A stretch of DNA of 64,000 nt from Dethiobacter alkaliphilus (GCA_016841605.1 JAENYV010000005.1:137445-201444); one strand, 5' to 3'; counted from the stretch's first letter, positions 45,166-56,075 are shown. Notes: generated by a model not told the origin, from the letters alone. Numbers and translations are program-made.

Positions 45166-46290
45166 TTGAGTAAGAAAAGTAGTATCGGTTTTCTGTCTCT
45201 ATTGCTTGTAGTAGTCTTAATGTTTTTCTGCGGCTGTTCCAGCAGCACACCTGAGTCTACATCGCCCGAGACATCTGAACAGGGTTCGCAAGGGAGTGAA
45301 GAGGTTATTTATTTGACCGCTTCCTGCTATCTGCCACCTGCTCATGTGGCATCGGAATTAATGGGAGAAATGATGCAAGAAATTGAGGAAAAGTCCAATG
45401 GACGGGTGAAGATAACCTATGCTGCAGGCGGTTCGATCCTTACGGCACCACAAACGGCAGATGGAGTGGAACATGGGCTGGCCGATATCGGTCTGTCCCA
45501 TATCGGCTATACTCCGGGGCGCTTTCCGGTGACAGAAATCCTCGATCTCCCGTTAGGTTATTCCTCCAGCTGGGTAGGTACCCGCATTACTCAGGATTTT
45601 ATCGCCAAGTACCAGCCGGAAGAATGGGATAATTTCAAACTGGTGGCAGCATGGGGCGGCAGTACTGCATCCGTAAATATGGCTAGCATCCCGATCAGAA
45701 AACTGGAAGATTTTAAAGGAAAAAGTATGCGCGGCGCAGGTGAAATAGCTGATGCTTTAAAAGCACTGGGCTCCACACCCCGTGATATTCCTATGGCGGA
45801 AGTATACGAGGCAATGTCAAAAGGTACTATTGACGGTCTGCTTGTCAGCTCTGAAGTGCTAAAAAGTTTCAAAATAGCAGATGTTACTAAATACACTACT
45901 TATGCTCCGTGTATAGGCAACCAGTATCTTTTTTACATTGTAATGAACAAAGATAAATGGGCTAGCCTACCGGAAGATATTCAGCAAATTTTTAATGAAC
46001 TTGGTCCCATATATGAGGAAAAAATGGGGCTTGGCTGGAATATAATGAATGTTGAAGGATTTAACTTGGCCATTGAGCAAGGGGCTGAATATATCACTCT
46101 TCCTGATGAAGAAGCAGCTCGCTGGAAAGAAGCCGTACAACCGGTTCTGGAAGATTACATCACTAAAATGGTAGGTAAAGGCTATTCCGAGCAAGAAATC
46201 AGGGAACAATTTGCTTTTATTCAGGAACGTATGGATTATTGGGACCAGAAGCAAATAGAAGAAGGCATTCCTTCAGAGGCGGATCTATAA
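45166..46290 (+). CDS. dctP: TRAP transporter substrate-binding protein (DctP family)
   Basis: 374 aa. A lipoprotein-like N-terminus (hydrophobic SLLLVVVLMFF then CGCSSS), a Ser/Glu-rich spacer, then the DctP periplasmic-binding fold: NGRVKITYAAGGSILTAPQT, HGLADIGLSHIGYTPGRFP, DFKGKSMRGAGEIADALKAL with the conserved Arg that binds carboxylates, and AEVYEAMSKGTIDGLLVS. It captures an organic acid outside the membrane and delivers it to DctQM. TTG start with AGGGGGAAA upstream. First gene of a three-gene operon. Confidence 0.93.
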   Translation: MSKKSSIGFLSLLLVVVLMFFCGCSSSTPESTSPETSEQGSQGSEEVIYLTASCYLPPAHVASELMGEMMQEIEEKSNGRVKITYAAGGSILTAPQTADGVEHGLADIGLSHIGYTPGRFPVTEILDLPLGYSSSWVGTRITQDFIAKYQPEEWDNFKLVAAWGGSTASVNMASIPIRKLEDFKGKSMRGAGEIADALKALGSTPRDIPMAEVYEAMSKGTIDGLLVSSEVLKSFKIADVTKYTTYAPCIGNQYLFYIVMNKDKWASLPEDIQQIFNELGPIYEEKMGLGWNIMNVEGFNLAIEQGAEYITLPDEEAARWKEAVQPVLEDYITKMVGKGYSEQEIREQFAFIQERMDYWDQKQIEEGIPSEADL

Positions 46291-46384
46291 TAATATGCTA
46301 GTTGAAGTAAGGAAAATTTAGGTTAATAATGGGGTAAGCGTACTTTGGTCGCTTACCCCATAACTTGCGGAGGTAGCGTAACAT

Positions 46385-46936
46385 ATGAAAGAATCCAGCA
46401 ATATATTACAAAAACATTCGCCTGACAATAGGAGTGCACCGCCTGGTGCCCTCAGGGGGTTGGATAAACTCAGCCGTATAATCAGCATCTGGTTTGAGAA
46501 CATTGCCATTGTTGCTATAGTGGGTATAATCATTAGCAATTTGGTCGATGTTATCGGTGCTAAATTATTCAACAAACCTATTGCCGCTGGAACAGAAATT
46601 GTTTATTTTTTGCAGGTGATCGCCATTGCCGGTGCACTTACCTCTACTAAAATCGATGGCAAGCATATTCGGATAGAATTTGTCGACAGCTTACCGGGAA
46701 GGTTAAAAAATATTATTCACTTTATAGTTGCTTTACTGGGACTTGCGTTATTTATCCTTCTTTTTTGTAAAAGTATTGAATATGCCCAAGCTTTAAAAAG
46801 CATCCAGGAAGTAACGGCCGTCTCCAGAATTGCACTTTATCCCTTTGCTTTATGGATAGCTATCTGTTGTATTCCATTATGCCTGGTACTGCTGAAGGAA
46901 TTGTTCCAATCTGCGATAGGGGTGGTGAAGGGATGA
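46385..46936 (+). CDS. dctQ: TRAP transporter small permease (DctQ family)
   Basis: 183 aa, four membrane helices in the C-terminal 150 residues (IAIVAIVGIIISNLVDVIGA; IVYFLQVIAIAGALTSTKI; IIHFIVALLGLALFILLFC; IALYPFALWIAICCIPLCL). IRIEFV follows the second helix, as in the family. It acts with DctM as the membrane part of a Na+-coupled TRAP system. ATG with GGAGG 10 bases upstream. Its stop overlaps the dctM start (ATGA). Confidence 0.9.
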   Translation: MKESSNILQKHSPDNRSAPPGALRGLDKLSRIISIWFENIAIVAIVGIIISNLVDVIGAKLFNKPIAAGTEIVYFLQVIAIAGALTSTKIDGKHIRIEFVDSLPGRLKNIIHFIVALLGLALFILLFCKSIEYAQALKSIQEVTAVSRIALYPFALWIAICCIPLCLVLLKELFQSAIGVVKG

Positions 46937-48237
46937 GTCCGGAGATAATTGGGTTGATTGGATTAGGGTTAATGCTTATTCTCTTTGCAATAGGCATGCC
47001 GATTTCTTTCGCTATGGCGCTGGCCGGCGTAGCCGGTTATGCTTACCTTGTCTCTCCGGAGGTAGGTTTTGCTCTGCTGCCGAGGGATGTATTCGAACAG
47101 TTTTCTTCTTACCCGCTGAGTGTTATTCCCATGTTTGTGCTCATGGGTTGCTATGCTTTTGCTGCAGGAATCGGGAAAAAATTGTTTGAAGTAGCACATG
47201 CTATTTTCGGGCATATGCCGGGGGGGCTTGCCGTTGCTACTATTGCAGCGTCTACGATATTTGGTGCCGTTTGTGGTTCAACTACTGCTACCTGCGCTAC
47301 AATTGGGAAAATAGCTATTCCGGAAATGAAACGGTTTGGCTACGCCGACTGGTTATCTACAGGAACGGTAACTGTAGCAGGCGGCCTTGGTATCATGATC
47401 CCCCCAAGCACTATCTTCATTGTTTACGGCATATTAACTGAACAGTCTATTGGCAAGCTTTTTGTTGCGGGAATAATCCCTGGAATAATCCTGGCAACTA
47501 CTTTTATCCTTACTATTTATATAATCTGCAGACGTAATCCTTCCAGCGGCCCCGTTGGCCCTACGACCTCCTGGAAACAAAAATTTGTTTCGTTAAAAGG
47601 GCTGATCGAATCCGCTATCCTATTCCTCGTTACCATCGGTGGGCTATTTGCAGGATGGTTTACTCCTACTCAAGCCGGGGCTATAGGCGCGGCGGTAGTT
47701 ATCTTGCTTGGATTGCTAAACCGGCAGCTGACCTGGGCAAAATTTATTGAAGCAACCAGGGATGGATTACGCCTGTCCTGTATGATTATGCTTTTAATTG
47801 CCGGCGCTACAATTTTTGGTCATTTTATAACGCGTACAGCTATACCAATGAAGCTGGCAAATTATGTCATTTCTATGGATATCTCCGCCACGGTAGTGAT
47901 GCTTTTTATCATTGTCTTTTGGTTTCTCCTGGGTTGTTTTATCGATGCCATGCCGATTATTGTGCTCCTAATGCCTATTTTGCTTCCTATTTTGAACAAC
48001 ATTGGAAGTAACCTGATCTGGTTTGCGGTAATTGTAGTAACCCTGAGCATGATTGCCGTAGTAACTCCGCCGGTGGGGGTTAACGCTTACGTTGTTAAAG
48101 GTATTACCGAAGACGTGTCTCTAACGACAATTTTTAAGGGCATATTTCCTTTTTTCATACCTTTTGCAATATGCCTAGCGCTGCTTGTTGCTTTTCCCGC
48201 ACTATCCACCGTTCTGACAAATTTTGTAATGTACTAA
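46933..48237 (+). CDS. dctM: TRAP transporter large permease (DctM family)
   Basis: 434 aa, about 12 membrane helices. Family motifs: GMPISFAMALAGVAGYAYL, VIPMFVLMGCYAFAAGIGKK, GAVCGSTTATCATIGKIAIP, IMIPPSTIFIVYGILTEQSI and VTPPVGVNAYVVKGI near the C-terminus. The ATG at 46933 with GGTGGTGAAGGG upstream matches the usual DctM N-terminus. The solute is unknown; the accessory context (UbiD, DASS) hints at aromatic or organic acids. Confidence 0.94.
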   Translation: MSPEIIGLIGLGLMLILFAIGMPISFAMALAGVAGYAYLVSPEVGFALLPRDVFEQFSSYPLSVIPMFVLMGCYAFAAGIGKKLFEVAHAIFGHMPGGLAVATIAASTIFGAVCGSTTATCATIGKIAIPEMKRFGYADWLSTGTVTVAGGLGIMIPPSTIFIVYGILTEQSIGKLFVAGIIPGIILATTFILTIYIICRRNPSSGPVGPTTSWKQKFVSLKGLIESAILFLVTIGGLFAGWFTPTQAGAIGAAVVILLGLLNRQLTWAKFIEATRDGLRLSCMIMLLIAGATIFGHFITRTAIPMKLANYVISMDISATVVMLFIIVFWFLLGCFIDAMPIIVLLMPILLPILNNIGSNLIWFAVIVVTLSMIAVVTPPVGVNAYVVKGITEDVSLTTIFKGIFPFFIPFAICLALLVAFPALSTVLTNFVMY

Positions 48238-48280
48238 TCACCTTTGAAGATAAGTACAAGCACTATACAAGATGATCCTT

Positions 48281-48307
48281 GCCCCCGGCATCAAAACTGC
48301 CGGGGGC
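48281..48307 (+). terminator. Hairpin after dctM
   Basis: GCCCCCGGCA-TCAAAAC-TGCCGGGGGC, a perfect 10-bp stem 43 bases after the dctM stop. The following T tract is weak. Confidence 0.65.
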
Positions 48308-48365
48308 TTATATCTTTAGAAAAAACTTTGTTTCGGGATTCGAATATTTATTTTAATAGTATCAG

Positions 48366-48396
48366 AGCGGGGTTATCTCTTTTACTCCGCTTTTTC
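48366..48396 (+). terminator. Second terminator after the TRAP operon
   Basis: AGCGGGGT pairs with ACTCCGCT (one G-U) and is followed by TTTTTCTT. It marks the right edge of the accessory segment. Confidence 0.75.
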
Positions 48397-48533
48397 TTAT
48401 GCCGATTCCTTTATTTTGCCTCTTTCAAAAAAGCTGAGGGGAGGAAAGAGGATTATCTCCATTTGTTGAGAAAAATAAAAAGGAAGAGTTGCGAATTTAG
48501 AGCGTTTATTTTGACGATTGAGGTGAAATGCGG

Positions 48534-49190
48534 ATGAAAGGCAAAGGGATTATTTTTGATCTGGACGGGACCCTTCTGGATACTTTGCATGATCTGGGGG
48601 AGGCCATGAATACCGTTCTGCGAGTGTACGGCATTCCCGAGCATACTTTGGGAATGTATCGTACTTTTGTCGGTGAGGGTATCGAAAACCTGGTAAGACG
48701 TGTGCTCCCTGAAGTACAGAGAGATGATGAGGTTCTGGTCAATAGGCTGGTAGAAAAAATGCGGGTCGAGTACAGGTAACGCTATCTTAATCATAGCAGT
48801 ATTTATCCCGGTGTCCCGGAAATGCTGGATGAACTGGAAAGCCGGGGTCTGCCTAAAGCAATCTTATCCAACAAACCGCATTTTTTAACTGTACCCATGT
48901 CCAAAAAAATGCTAAATTCCTGGTCATTTGCCGATGTGCGGGGGGCTTCGCCGGAAAAGCCCCGCAAACCGGACCCGGCAGTTGCCCTGGAAATAGCCGG
49001 GAAAATGCAAATAGATCCTGCGGAAATAATTTTTGTGGGGGATTCGGATATTGATATGCAGACAGCTTGTTCCGCGGGGATGTACGGGGTTGGAGTGTTG
49101 TGGGGATTTCGAGATGCTGCGGAGCTCAAGGAAGCCGGAGCGCAATCGCTTCTGACCAGCCCCCGAGAGCTTTTGGATCTTGTGTTTTGA
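48534..49190 (+). pseudogene. Phosphoglycolate phosphatase-like HAD gene with an in-frame stop
   Basis: The gene starts at ATG 48534 with GAGGTGA upstream: GIIFDLDGTLLDTLHDLGEA (motif I). After MRVEYR an in-frame TAA (48777-48779) interrupts it. The same frame then continues as RYLNHSSIYPGVPEMLDELE, AILSNKP (motif II), EKPRKPDP (motif III) and IIFVGDSDIDMQTA (motif IV) to the stop at 49190. Removing the stop gives a normal 218-aa Gph/PpaX-type protein. The stop is one transition from CAA (Gln). It is a recent pseudogene, a readthrough gene or a sequence error. No internal start is well placed to make the second half alone. Confidence 0.85.
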
Positions 49191-49216
49191 CTGTAAAGAT
49201 AGTTTTATGATATAAT
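49187..49216 (+). promoter_or_regulatory. Sigma-A promoter of the uvrB-uvrA-uvrC operon
   Basis: TTGACT (49187-49192), an 18-bp spacer and TATAAT (49211-49216). It overlaps the stop codon of the preceding HAD gene. No Gram-positive LexA box (CGAAC-N4-GTTCG type) was seen between it and uvrB. Confidence 0.7.
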
Positions 49217-49271
49217 TTCTTGATAACCTTTCAGCATATTTTTCATTCGTTAATAGGAAGGGTATTCTCAA

Positions 49272-51350
49272 ATGGGTGAAGCGTTAGGAAAAACTGCAAG
49301 TCAATTTCAACTTGTTTCCGAGTTTTCTCCGGAAGGGGATCAACCCCGGGCTGTGGAAAAACTCCTGCGCGGTCTGAACCGGGGTTTCCAAAACCAGGTT
49401 CTCCTGGGTGTAACCGGCTCGGGGAAGACATTCACTATGGCCAAGATCATCGAACAGTTTCAAAAGCCTGCTCTGGTCATTGCTCCCAATAAGACCCTGG
49501 CCGCGCAGCTGTGCAGCGAATTTAAGGAGTTTTTCCCGCACAATGCGGTGGAGTTTTTTATCAGTTACTATGATTATTACCAACCTGAAGCCTATATCCC
49601 GCAATCGGATACCTATATTGAAAAGGATTCTTCCATAAATGATGAAATTGATAAGCTCCGCCATTCCGCGACCAGTTCTCTTTTTGAACGCCGGGATGTG
49701 ATTATCGTAGCCAGTGTCTCTTGTATTTACGGCCTGGGCTCTCCTATGGAATACGGGGAACAGGTTCTTTCTCTGCGAGTGGGGGCATTGAAAAAAAGAG
49801 ATGATATTCTCCGTAAACTGGTAGCCATACAATACGAGAGGAATGACATGGACTTTCATCGGGGAACATTTCGGGTGAGAGGCGATGTCATTGAAATTTA
49901 TCCCGCATCTTTTACCGGTGCGGCTATCCGCGTGGAACTTTTTGGGGATGAGATTGAAAGGGTACGAGAGATCGATGTTCTTACAGGCAAAGTGTTGGGT
50001 GAACGGTCCCATGCGGCTATCTTCCCTGCTTCTCATTATGTGACAGGCAAGGAGCGCCTGGGGGAGGCCATCCGGGATATCGAGCTGGAGCTGACCGCCA
50101 GGTTGAGCGAGCTTCGGGCTCAGGATAAACTGCTGGAAGCCCAGCGCCTGGAACAGCGCACTTTGTATGATCTGGAAATGATGCTGGAAGTCGGTTTTTG
50201 CAGCGGAATCGAGAACTACTCCCGACATTTGGACAGGCGTCCCCCGGGAAGCAGGCCTTATACCCTGCTTGATTATTTCCCTCGGGATTTTCTCCTTTTT
50301 GTGGATGAGTCCCATGTGAGTATTCCCCAGATTCACGGCATGTACGGCGGCGACTTCTCACGAAAAAGCACCCTTGTTGAACATGGTTTTCGTCTTCCGT
50401 CGGCCCTTGATAACCGGCCACTGAGGTTTGATGAATTTACGAGCCTGGTTGGCCAAGCGGTTTTTGTTTCAGCAACCCCGGGAAACTTTGAACTGGAGAA
50501 AGCTCAGCAGGTTGTGGAGCAGATTATCCGGCCTACGGGACTTATCGACCCGGAAGTAATTATCCGGCCTGTGGAGGGTCAGGTGGACGATCTTTTCGGC
50601 GAGATCAAGAAAAGAGTTTCCCGGCATGAACGTGTTCTGGTTACGACTCTTACAAAGCGTATGGCCGAGGATCTGACGGATTATTACCAGGAAATGGGAA
50701 TAAGGGTGCGCTATATGCATTCCGATATTGATTCCCTGCAGCGACTGGAAATCATTCGCGGTCTCAGGCTGGGAGAGTTCGATGTCCTAATCGGCATCAA
50801 CCTGCTTCGGGAAGGCCTGGACCTCCCTGAGGTCTCCCTGGTGGCGATTCTTGATGCCGATAAGGAAGGTTTCCTGCGCTCGGAACGTTCACTTATTCAG
50901 ACGATCGGGAGGGCTTCCCGGAACATTAACGGTCAGGTCATCATGTATGCCCGCGAGAGGACCCCTTCCATGACCGCGGCTCTTCGTGAAACAGAGCGTC
51001 GCCGCGAAAAGCAGATTGCTTATAACCGGCGATACGATATTACTCCACGAACAGTGCAAAAGGGGATTCGCGCGCCCTTGCAGGCTACTCAGGCGGCAGA
51101 GGAATCCGCCTCCTACTCAACGGTAAGTTCCGAAAAGGTCAGAGCTATGGGTAAAAGAGAAAGGGAGCGTTTTGTGCGGGATTTGGAGAAAGAGATGAAA
51201 GAAGCAGCCCGGGGACTCGATTTTGAACGGGCGGCCGAGATCCGGGACGTCCTTTTTGATATTCGGGCGATGGGGAAAAAATGGGTTTCCTCTCCTTTGC
51301 GGAAAGAACAAAGAGAGGGCAAGGTAAAAGATGGAGAAAATTATTATTAA
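49272..51350 (+). CDS. uvrB: Excinuclease ABC subunit B
   Basis: 692 aa. Damage-verification helicase of nucleotide excision repair. Walker [16 protein letters not shown] (about residues 40-50), the beta-hairpin [20 protein letters not shown], motif [13 protein letters not shown], motif [13 protein letters not shown], and a C-terminal UVR domain ([20 protein letters not shown]) that contacts UvrC. ATG with AGGAAGGG upstream. It overlaps uvrA by 20 bases. Confidence 0.97.
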   Translation: MGEALGKTASQFQLVSEFSPEGDQPRAVEKLLRGLNRGFQNQVLLGVTGSGKTFTMAKIIEQFQKPALVIAPNKTLAAQLCSEFKEFFPHNAVEFFISYYDYYQPEAYIPQSDTYIEKDSSINDEIDKLRHSATSSLFERRDVIIVASVSCIYGLGSPMEYGEQVLSLRVGALKKRDDILRKLVAIQYERNDMDFHRGTFRVRGDVIEIYPASFTGAAIRVELFGDEIERVREIDVLTGKVLGERSHAAIFPASHYVTGKERLGEAIRDIELELTARLSELRAQDKLLEAQRLEQRTLYDLEMMLEVGFCSGIENYSRHLDRRPPGSRPYTLLDYFPRDFLLFVDESHVSIPQIHGMYGGDFSRKSTLVEHGFRLPSALDNRPLRFDEFTSLVGQAVFVSATPGNFELEKAQQVVEQIIRPTGLIDPEVIIRPVEGQVDDLFGEIKKRVSRHERVLVTTLTKRMAEDLTDYYQEMGIRVRYMHSDIDSLQRLEIIRGLRLGEFDVLIGINLLREGLDLPEVSLVAILDADKEGFLRSERSLIQTIGRASRNINGQVIMYARERTPSMTAALRETERRREKQIAYNRRYDITPRTVQKGIRAPLQATQAAEESASYSTVSSEKVRAMGKRERERFVRDLEKEMKEAARGLDFERAAEIRDVLFDIRAMGKKWVSSPLRKEQREGKVKDGENYY

Positions 51351-54174
51351 AGGCGCCAGGGAACACAACCTAAAAAACATTGATCTGGAAATTCCCCGGG
51401 AAAAGCTGATCGTTTTTACCGGTCTGAGCGGTTCGGGAAAATCATCCCTTGCTTTTGATACCATTTATGCCGAAGGGCAGCGGCGCTATGTGGAGTCCCT
51501 CTCCGCCTATGCCCGCCAGTTCCTCGGGCAGATGGACAAACCGGATGTGGATTTTATTGAGGGACTTTCACCTGCGGTCTCTATCGACCAGAAGAGTACC
51601 TCGCGCAATCCCCGTTCTACAGTGGGAACAGTAACGGAGATATATGATTACCTGCGGCTTTTATATGCCCGGGTCGGCAAGCTTTATTGCCCTCACTGCC
51701 GGAAGCCCATCTCCGGCCAAACAGTGCAGCAAATGGTCGATGCTCTTCTGCAGTTGCCGGAAGGTGCGCGGTTACAGGTTATGGCTCCGCTGGTCCGGGG
51801 ACGCAAGGGAGAATACAGTGCTCTCTTGGATGAATTGCGCAAAAAAGGCTATGTCCGTGTGCGCGTTGACGGTGAAATCAGAGAGCTTGATGAAGCGATT
51901 ACCCTCGATAAGAATAAGAAACATAATCTGGAGGTTATCGTAGACCGCCTTGTTGTGCGGGAGAAGATAGAGTCCCGCCTGGCCGATTCTCTGGAAACAG
52001 CCCTGGATCTGGGCGACGGTTTGGTTATTGTCCAGGAACAGGCGGGAGAGGAGATGCTGTTCAGCAGCTCTTTTTCCTGCTTGCACTGCGGGTTCAGTTT
52101 CGAAGAGATTTCCCCGCGCATGTTTTCTTTTAACAGTCCTTACGGTGCCTGTCCCAAGTGTGGGGGGCTCGGTATGACCATGGAATTTGACCCGGAACTG
52201 GTAATCCCCAATCCCGAGCTTTCCATTGAAGAAGGAGCCATCCATCCCTGGGGGGGCAATTATAACGGTTATTACCGGCAATTTTTGGAGGCTTTTGCCT
52301 CAACTTTTCATCTGGACCTCAAAAGCCCCGTTTCCTCCTACAGTGAAGAAGAAAAAGAGCTGCTTTTTTACGGTTCTTCTGAGCAGGTTGCCTTTCGCTA
52401 TCAGAGCCCTTACCGCGGGAGAACAAGATATTACAAGCGGTCTTTTCCCGGGATTTTAAAACTCTTACAGGATAAGTACCGGGAAATGGAGAGCGATACC
52501 GGAAGAGCGGATATGGCCAGGTATATGCGCAGTAAATCCTGCCCTTCTTGCGGAGGGGCCAGGCTGAAAGAAGCCAGCCTGGCGGTTACCGTCGGAGAAA
52601 AAAATATTACCGAGGTGACGGCTCTTACTGTTAGAGAAGCCAGGGAATTCCTCGGTCAACTTTCCTTATCGGAAAAAGAGACCTTTATCGCGCAGCAGGT
52701 TCTTAAAGAGATTTCCGCGCGTCTGGGTTTTTTGGTCGATGTAGGTTTGGGCTATCTGACTCTGGACCGCACGGCAACGACCCTTTCAGGGGGGGAGGCT
52801 CAGCGTATCCGCCTGGCAACCCAGATCGGGTCCGGACTGACGGGAGTTATTTATATCCTGGACGAACCCAGTATCGGCCTGCATCAGCGGGATAATGCCC
52901 GACTGCTGCAAACACTCATCAAAATGAGGGATATGGGCAATACGGTTATTGTAGTGGAACACGACGAGGATACCATCCGCAGCGCAGATTTTATTGTGGA
53001 CATGGGTCCCGGAGCCGGTGAAATGGGCGGACATATTGTTGCCGCGGGCCCTGTGGAGACAATTGCCGGCACTCCTGCTTCCATTACCGGAGATTACCTG
53101 AGCGGACGGCGGTCAATCCCTCTTCCTGACCGGCGGCGGCCTCTTCCGGAAAAAAAATGGCTGGAGATTAAAGGTGCGACGGCTAACAACTTGAAAAATC
53201 TGGATGTAGCTTTTCCTCTGGGGGTTTTGACCTGTGTGACCGGGGTTTCCGGTTCAGGGAAGAGCACCCTCGTCAATGAAATCCTGGCCCGGACACTTGC
53301 CCAAAAACTGCACCGTTCCAGGGAACGGGCGGGAGAACACCGGGAAATTCAGGGAATCGAGTACCTTGATAAGGTTATTGAGATTGACCAGTCGCCCATC
53401 GGACGGACGCCCCGTTCCAACCCGGCAACCTATACGGGTGTTTTTGACGGGATCAGGGAAATTTTTGCCCAGACGACGGAATCCAAGATCAGGGGTTATA
53501 AGGCGGGCCGCTTCAGCTTTAATGTTAAAGGAGGACGGTGCGAGGCATGCCGCGGTGACGGCATCCTGCGCATTGAGATGCATTTTCTACCCGATGTCTA
53601 TGTCCCTTGTGAGGTTTGCAAGGGGCAGCGCTATAACAGGGAAACTCTGGAAGTGACTTTCAAGGGGAAAAATATCAGCCAGGTGCTGGAGATGAGCGTG
53701 CAAGAGGCACTGGAATTTTTCTCCGCAATCCCGCGGGTCCAGAGGAAACTGCAGACCCTCATGGATGTGGGACTCGGTTATATCCGTGTCGGGCAGCCTG
53801 CTACAACTCTTTCGGGCGGGGAAGCTCAGAGGGTCAAACTCGCCGCTGAACTTTCCCGGCGCAGCAACGGGAGAACATTGTATATTTTGGATGAACCGAC
53901 GACAGGCCTACACATTGACGATATAAAGAAACTGCAGCTGATTCTGGAACGCCTGGTGGATAACGGAGATACGGTCGTGGTGATCGAACATAACCTGGAT
54001 GTCATCAAGAGGGCCGACTATATTATAGATTTGGGTCCTGAAGGGGGCGGGGCCGGCGGTGAAATTGTCGCCTGGGGGACACCGGAAGAGGTAGCCCGGA
54101 TGGACGCCTCCTTTACCGGCCGGTTTCTCCGGAAGATGTTACACGACATGAGCCGGGAGGAAGAACGCGTTTAA
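51331..54174 (+). CDS. uvrA: Excinuclease ABC subunit A
   Basis: 947 aa. DNA damage sensor with two ABC ATPase modules. Walker A sites are [14 protein letters not shown] (about residues 30-45) and [15 protein letters not shown] (about 635-650). Signatures [12 protein letters not shown] and [12 protein letters not shown] follow. Zinc fingers: CPHCRKP early, and CEACRGDG with [10 protein letters not shown] in the second half. It loads UvrB on lesions. Start inside the end of uvrB; its stop overlaps the uvrC start. Confidence 0.97.
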   Translation: MEKIIIKGAREHNLKNIDLEIPREKLIVFTGLSGSGKSSLAFDTIYAEGQRRYVESLSAYARQFLGQMDKPDVDFIEGLSPAVSIDQKSTSRNPRSTVGTVTEIYDYLRLLYARVGKLYCPHCRKPISGQTVQQMVDALLQLPEGARLQVMAPLVRGRKGEYSALLDELRKKGYVRVRVDGEIRELDEAITLDKNKKHNLEVIVDRLVVREKIESRLADSLETALDLGDGLVIVQEQAGEEMLFSSSFSCLHCGFSFEEISPRMFSFNSPYGACPKCGGLGMTMEFDPELVIPNPELSIEEGAIHPWGGNYNGYYRQFLEAFASTFHLDLKSPVSSYSEEEKELLFYGSSEQVAFRYQSPYRGRTRYYKRSFPGILKLLQDKYREMESDTGRADMARYMRSKSCPSCGGARLKEASLAVTVGEKNITEVTALTVREAREFLGQLSLSEKETFIAQQVLKEISARLGFLVDVGLGYLTLDRTATTLSGGEAQRIRLATQIGSGLTGVIYILDEPSIGLHQRDNARLLQTLIKMRDMGNTVIVVEHDEDTIRSADFIVDMGPGAGEMGGHIVAAGPVETIAGTPASITGDYLSGRRSIPLPDRRRPLPEKKWLEIKGATANNLKNLDVAFPLGVLTCVTGVSGSGKSTLVNEILARTLAQKLHRSRERAGEHREIQGIEYLDKVIEIDQSPIGRTPRSNPATYTGVFDGIREIFAQTTESKIRGYKAGRFSFNVKGGRCEACRGDGILRIEMHFLPDVYVPCEVCKGQRYNRETLEVTFKGKNISQVLEMSVQEALEFFSAIPRVQRKLQTLMDVGLGYIRVGQPATTLSGGEAQRVKLAAELSRRSNGRTLYILDEPTTGLHIDDIKKLQLILERLVDNGDTVVVIEHNLDVIKRADYIIDLGPEGGGAGGEIVAWGTPEEVARMDASFTGRFLRKMLHDMSREEERV

Positions 54175-55988
54175 TGGACGAGGAGCTCAGGACAAAGTTA
54201 AAAAACGAAAAACTCGCCAGGCTGCCCCACAGCCCGGGGGTCTACCTTTTTCGAGATGAAGATGATAAGGTGATCTACGTGGGAAAAGCGGTCGATTTGC
54301 GCCAGCGTGTGCGCTCGTATTTCCAGAACCCGGCTTCAATCTCGCCGCGAGTGAGATTCATGGTTGAAAAGATCGCTGATCTCTCCTACATTATTACCGA
54401 TTCTGAGGAAGAGGCCTTTATCCTGGAGTCCAATCTCATTAAAGAACATTCTCCGCGCTATAATGTTCAGTTCAAGGATGATAAACACTATCCTTACCTC
54501 TGCCTGACCATGGAAGAACCTTTCCCCAGATTGGTGTTCGCCCGCCGTCCCGAAAATAAAAGAGCAAGGTACTTTGGACCTTACAGTAGTGCCGGTGCAG
54601 TACGGGAAACCATGCGCCTTATTAAAAAAATTTTTCCCCTGCGCAGCTGCAAGCAGCCTCTTCAGGAAGGGGAAAGTAAGGGCAGGCCCTGCCTTAATCA
54701 ACAGATTAAACGCTGCCTGGCCCCCTGCCGGGGAGATCTTCCCAGGGAAGAATACCTGGCTGTTGTGGACCAGGTAAGTCTTTTTCTGGAAGGGAGGCAG
54801 CAGGCTTTATTAAAAAAAGTAGAGAAAGAAATGCACGAGGCCTCAAAAGCCCTGGATTTTGAAAAAGCGGCTCGCCTGCGAGACCAGTTTTTTTCCCTGC
54901 AAAAGGTCATGGAACGGCAAAAAGCCGTTACCCGCGATTCCCGGGACAGGGACGCTATTGCCCTTGTTGCCCAACCCTGGGGCTTTTCCGTGGGGCTCTT
55001 CAAGGTACGCGGCGGGAAGCTGCTCGCGGCGGAAAACTTTTCTTCCCGCGGGACGGAAGGTATGGAAGCGGAAGTAGTAATGAAAGAATTTATCAGGCAT
55101 TTTTATTCCGGGGCATCTTTCATTCCGGGAGAACTCCTGCTTTCACACCTCCCCGCGGAGTCCGGGTTCCTGGAAAATTGGCTGAGGAAGAAAAAAGGGG
55201 GCGGCCCGGTGCGGATCAAATTACCCCAGCGGGGAGAGAAAAAGGCGCTCCTGGAGTTATTGAAAAAAAATGCCCTGCAGCATGGTGAACAGCAGGAAAA
55301 GAACGTCAGACAGGAAATGAGGATGCTGGATGAACTGGCCGGAGTTCTCAGTTTGCCCGGGCCGCCGGAAAGAATTGAGGGATATGATATTTCCCACTTT
55401 GCCGGTAAAGAAACCGTCGGCTCAATGGTCGTTTTTTTACAGGGAAAACCCTGGAAAGAGGGGTACAGGCGCTTTAAGATCAGAGAAGTTAAGGCCGCGG
55501 ATGATTACGGAGCCCTGGCCGAGATGCTGGAGCGCCGTTTCCGCAACGATAAGCTGCCCCTTCCTTCACTGGTGCTGATCGACGGTGGCCGCGGCCAGCT
55601 TTCTGTGGGGGAGAAAGTTCTCCGGGAGAAGAACCTGTCGCATCTTCCCCTGGCCTCGCTGGCCAAAGAAGAAGAACATATCTTCCTCCCCGGGGAGAGG
55701 GCACCTTTGCGCCTGCCCGCCGTCCACCCGGCTCTGAAGCTGCTGCAGCAGGTCCGCGATGAAGCGCACCGTTTTGCCCTTGCACTGAGCAGGAACCTGA
55801 ATATCAAGAGCAGCATAGGTTCGTTTCTGGAAAGTATTCCTGGGGTGGGGCCGGCGCGCCGGAAAGCATTGTTGGAACATTTTAACGGGCTGGAAGCGTT
55901 AAAGGATGCTTCTTTGGAGGAAATTAAGGCTGTTCCCGGCATCAGCGCTCCAGTGGCGGAAAACTTGTACCGGAATCTCCATGGATAA
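54174..55988 (+). CDS. uvrC: Excinuclease ABC subunit C
   Basis: 604 aa. It makes both incisions in excision repair. GIY-YIG N-terminal nuclease (SPGVYLFRDEDDKVIYVGKA), a UVR domain (about 205-240; KEMHEASKALDFEKAARLRD), an RNase H-like endonuclease (GYDISHFAGKETVGSMVVF, VLIDGGRGQLS) and tandem helix-hairpin-helix (SIPGVGPARRKALLEHF, AVPGISAPVAENLY). The ATG overlaps the uvrA stop. The protein ends normally one base before a transposon inverted repeat. Confidence 0.96.
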   Translation: MDEELRTKLKNEKLARLPHSPGVYLFRDEDDKVIYVGKAVDLRQRVRSYFQNPASISPRVRFMVEKIADLSYIITDSEEEAFILESNLIKEHSPRYNVQFKDDKHYPYLCLTMEEPFPRLVFARRPENKRARYFGPYSSAGAVRETMRLIKKIFPLRSCKQPLQEGESKGRPCLNQQIKRCLAPCRGDLPREEYLAVVDQVSLFLEGRQQALLKKVEKEMHEASKALDFEKAARLRDQFFSLQKVMERQKAVTRDSRDRDAIALVAQPWGFSVGLFKVRGGKLLAAENFSSRGTEGMEAEVVMKEFIRHFYSGASFIPGELLLSHLPAESGFLENWLRKKKGGGPVRIKLPQRGEKKALLELLKKNALQHGEQQEKNVRQEMRMLDELAGVLSLPGPPERIEGYDISHFAGKETVGSMVVFLQGKPWKEGYRRFKIREVKAADDYGALAEMLERRFRNDKLPLPSLVLIDGGRGQLSVGEKVLREKNLSHLPLASLAKEEEHIFLPGERAPLRLPAVHPALKLLQQVRDEAHRFALALSRNLNIKSSIGSFLESIPGVGPARRKALLEHFNGLEALKDASLEEIKAVPGISAPVAENLYRNLHG

Positions 55989-56015
55989 GGGGTCAGGTCT
56001 TGACATGAGACATAT
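55989..56015 (+). repeat. Left terminal inverted repeat of the transposase element
   Basis: Starts GGGGTCAGGTCTTGACATGA and ends GACATAT. It matches the right end inverted, 26 of 27 positions. Confidence 0.9.
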
Positions 56016-56075
56016 CACCAGAGTTTACCATTTAATCAGCCGGATTACCATCCGAAAAAGCACTGGTTTTGTCCT

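Noticed and set aside
48244..48537. Open frame between dctM and the phosphatase gene.
   Set aside because: It runs through two terminator hairpins and lacks a ribosome site.
49217..49271. LexA operator expected before uvrB.
   Set aside because: No CGAAC...GTTCG-type palindrome is seen here, so SOS control is not claimed.
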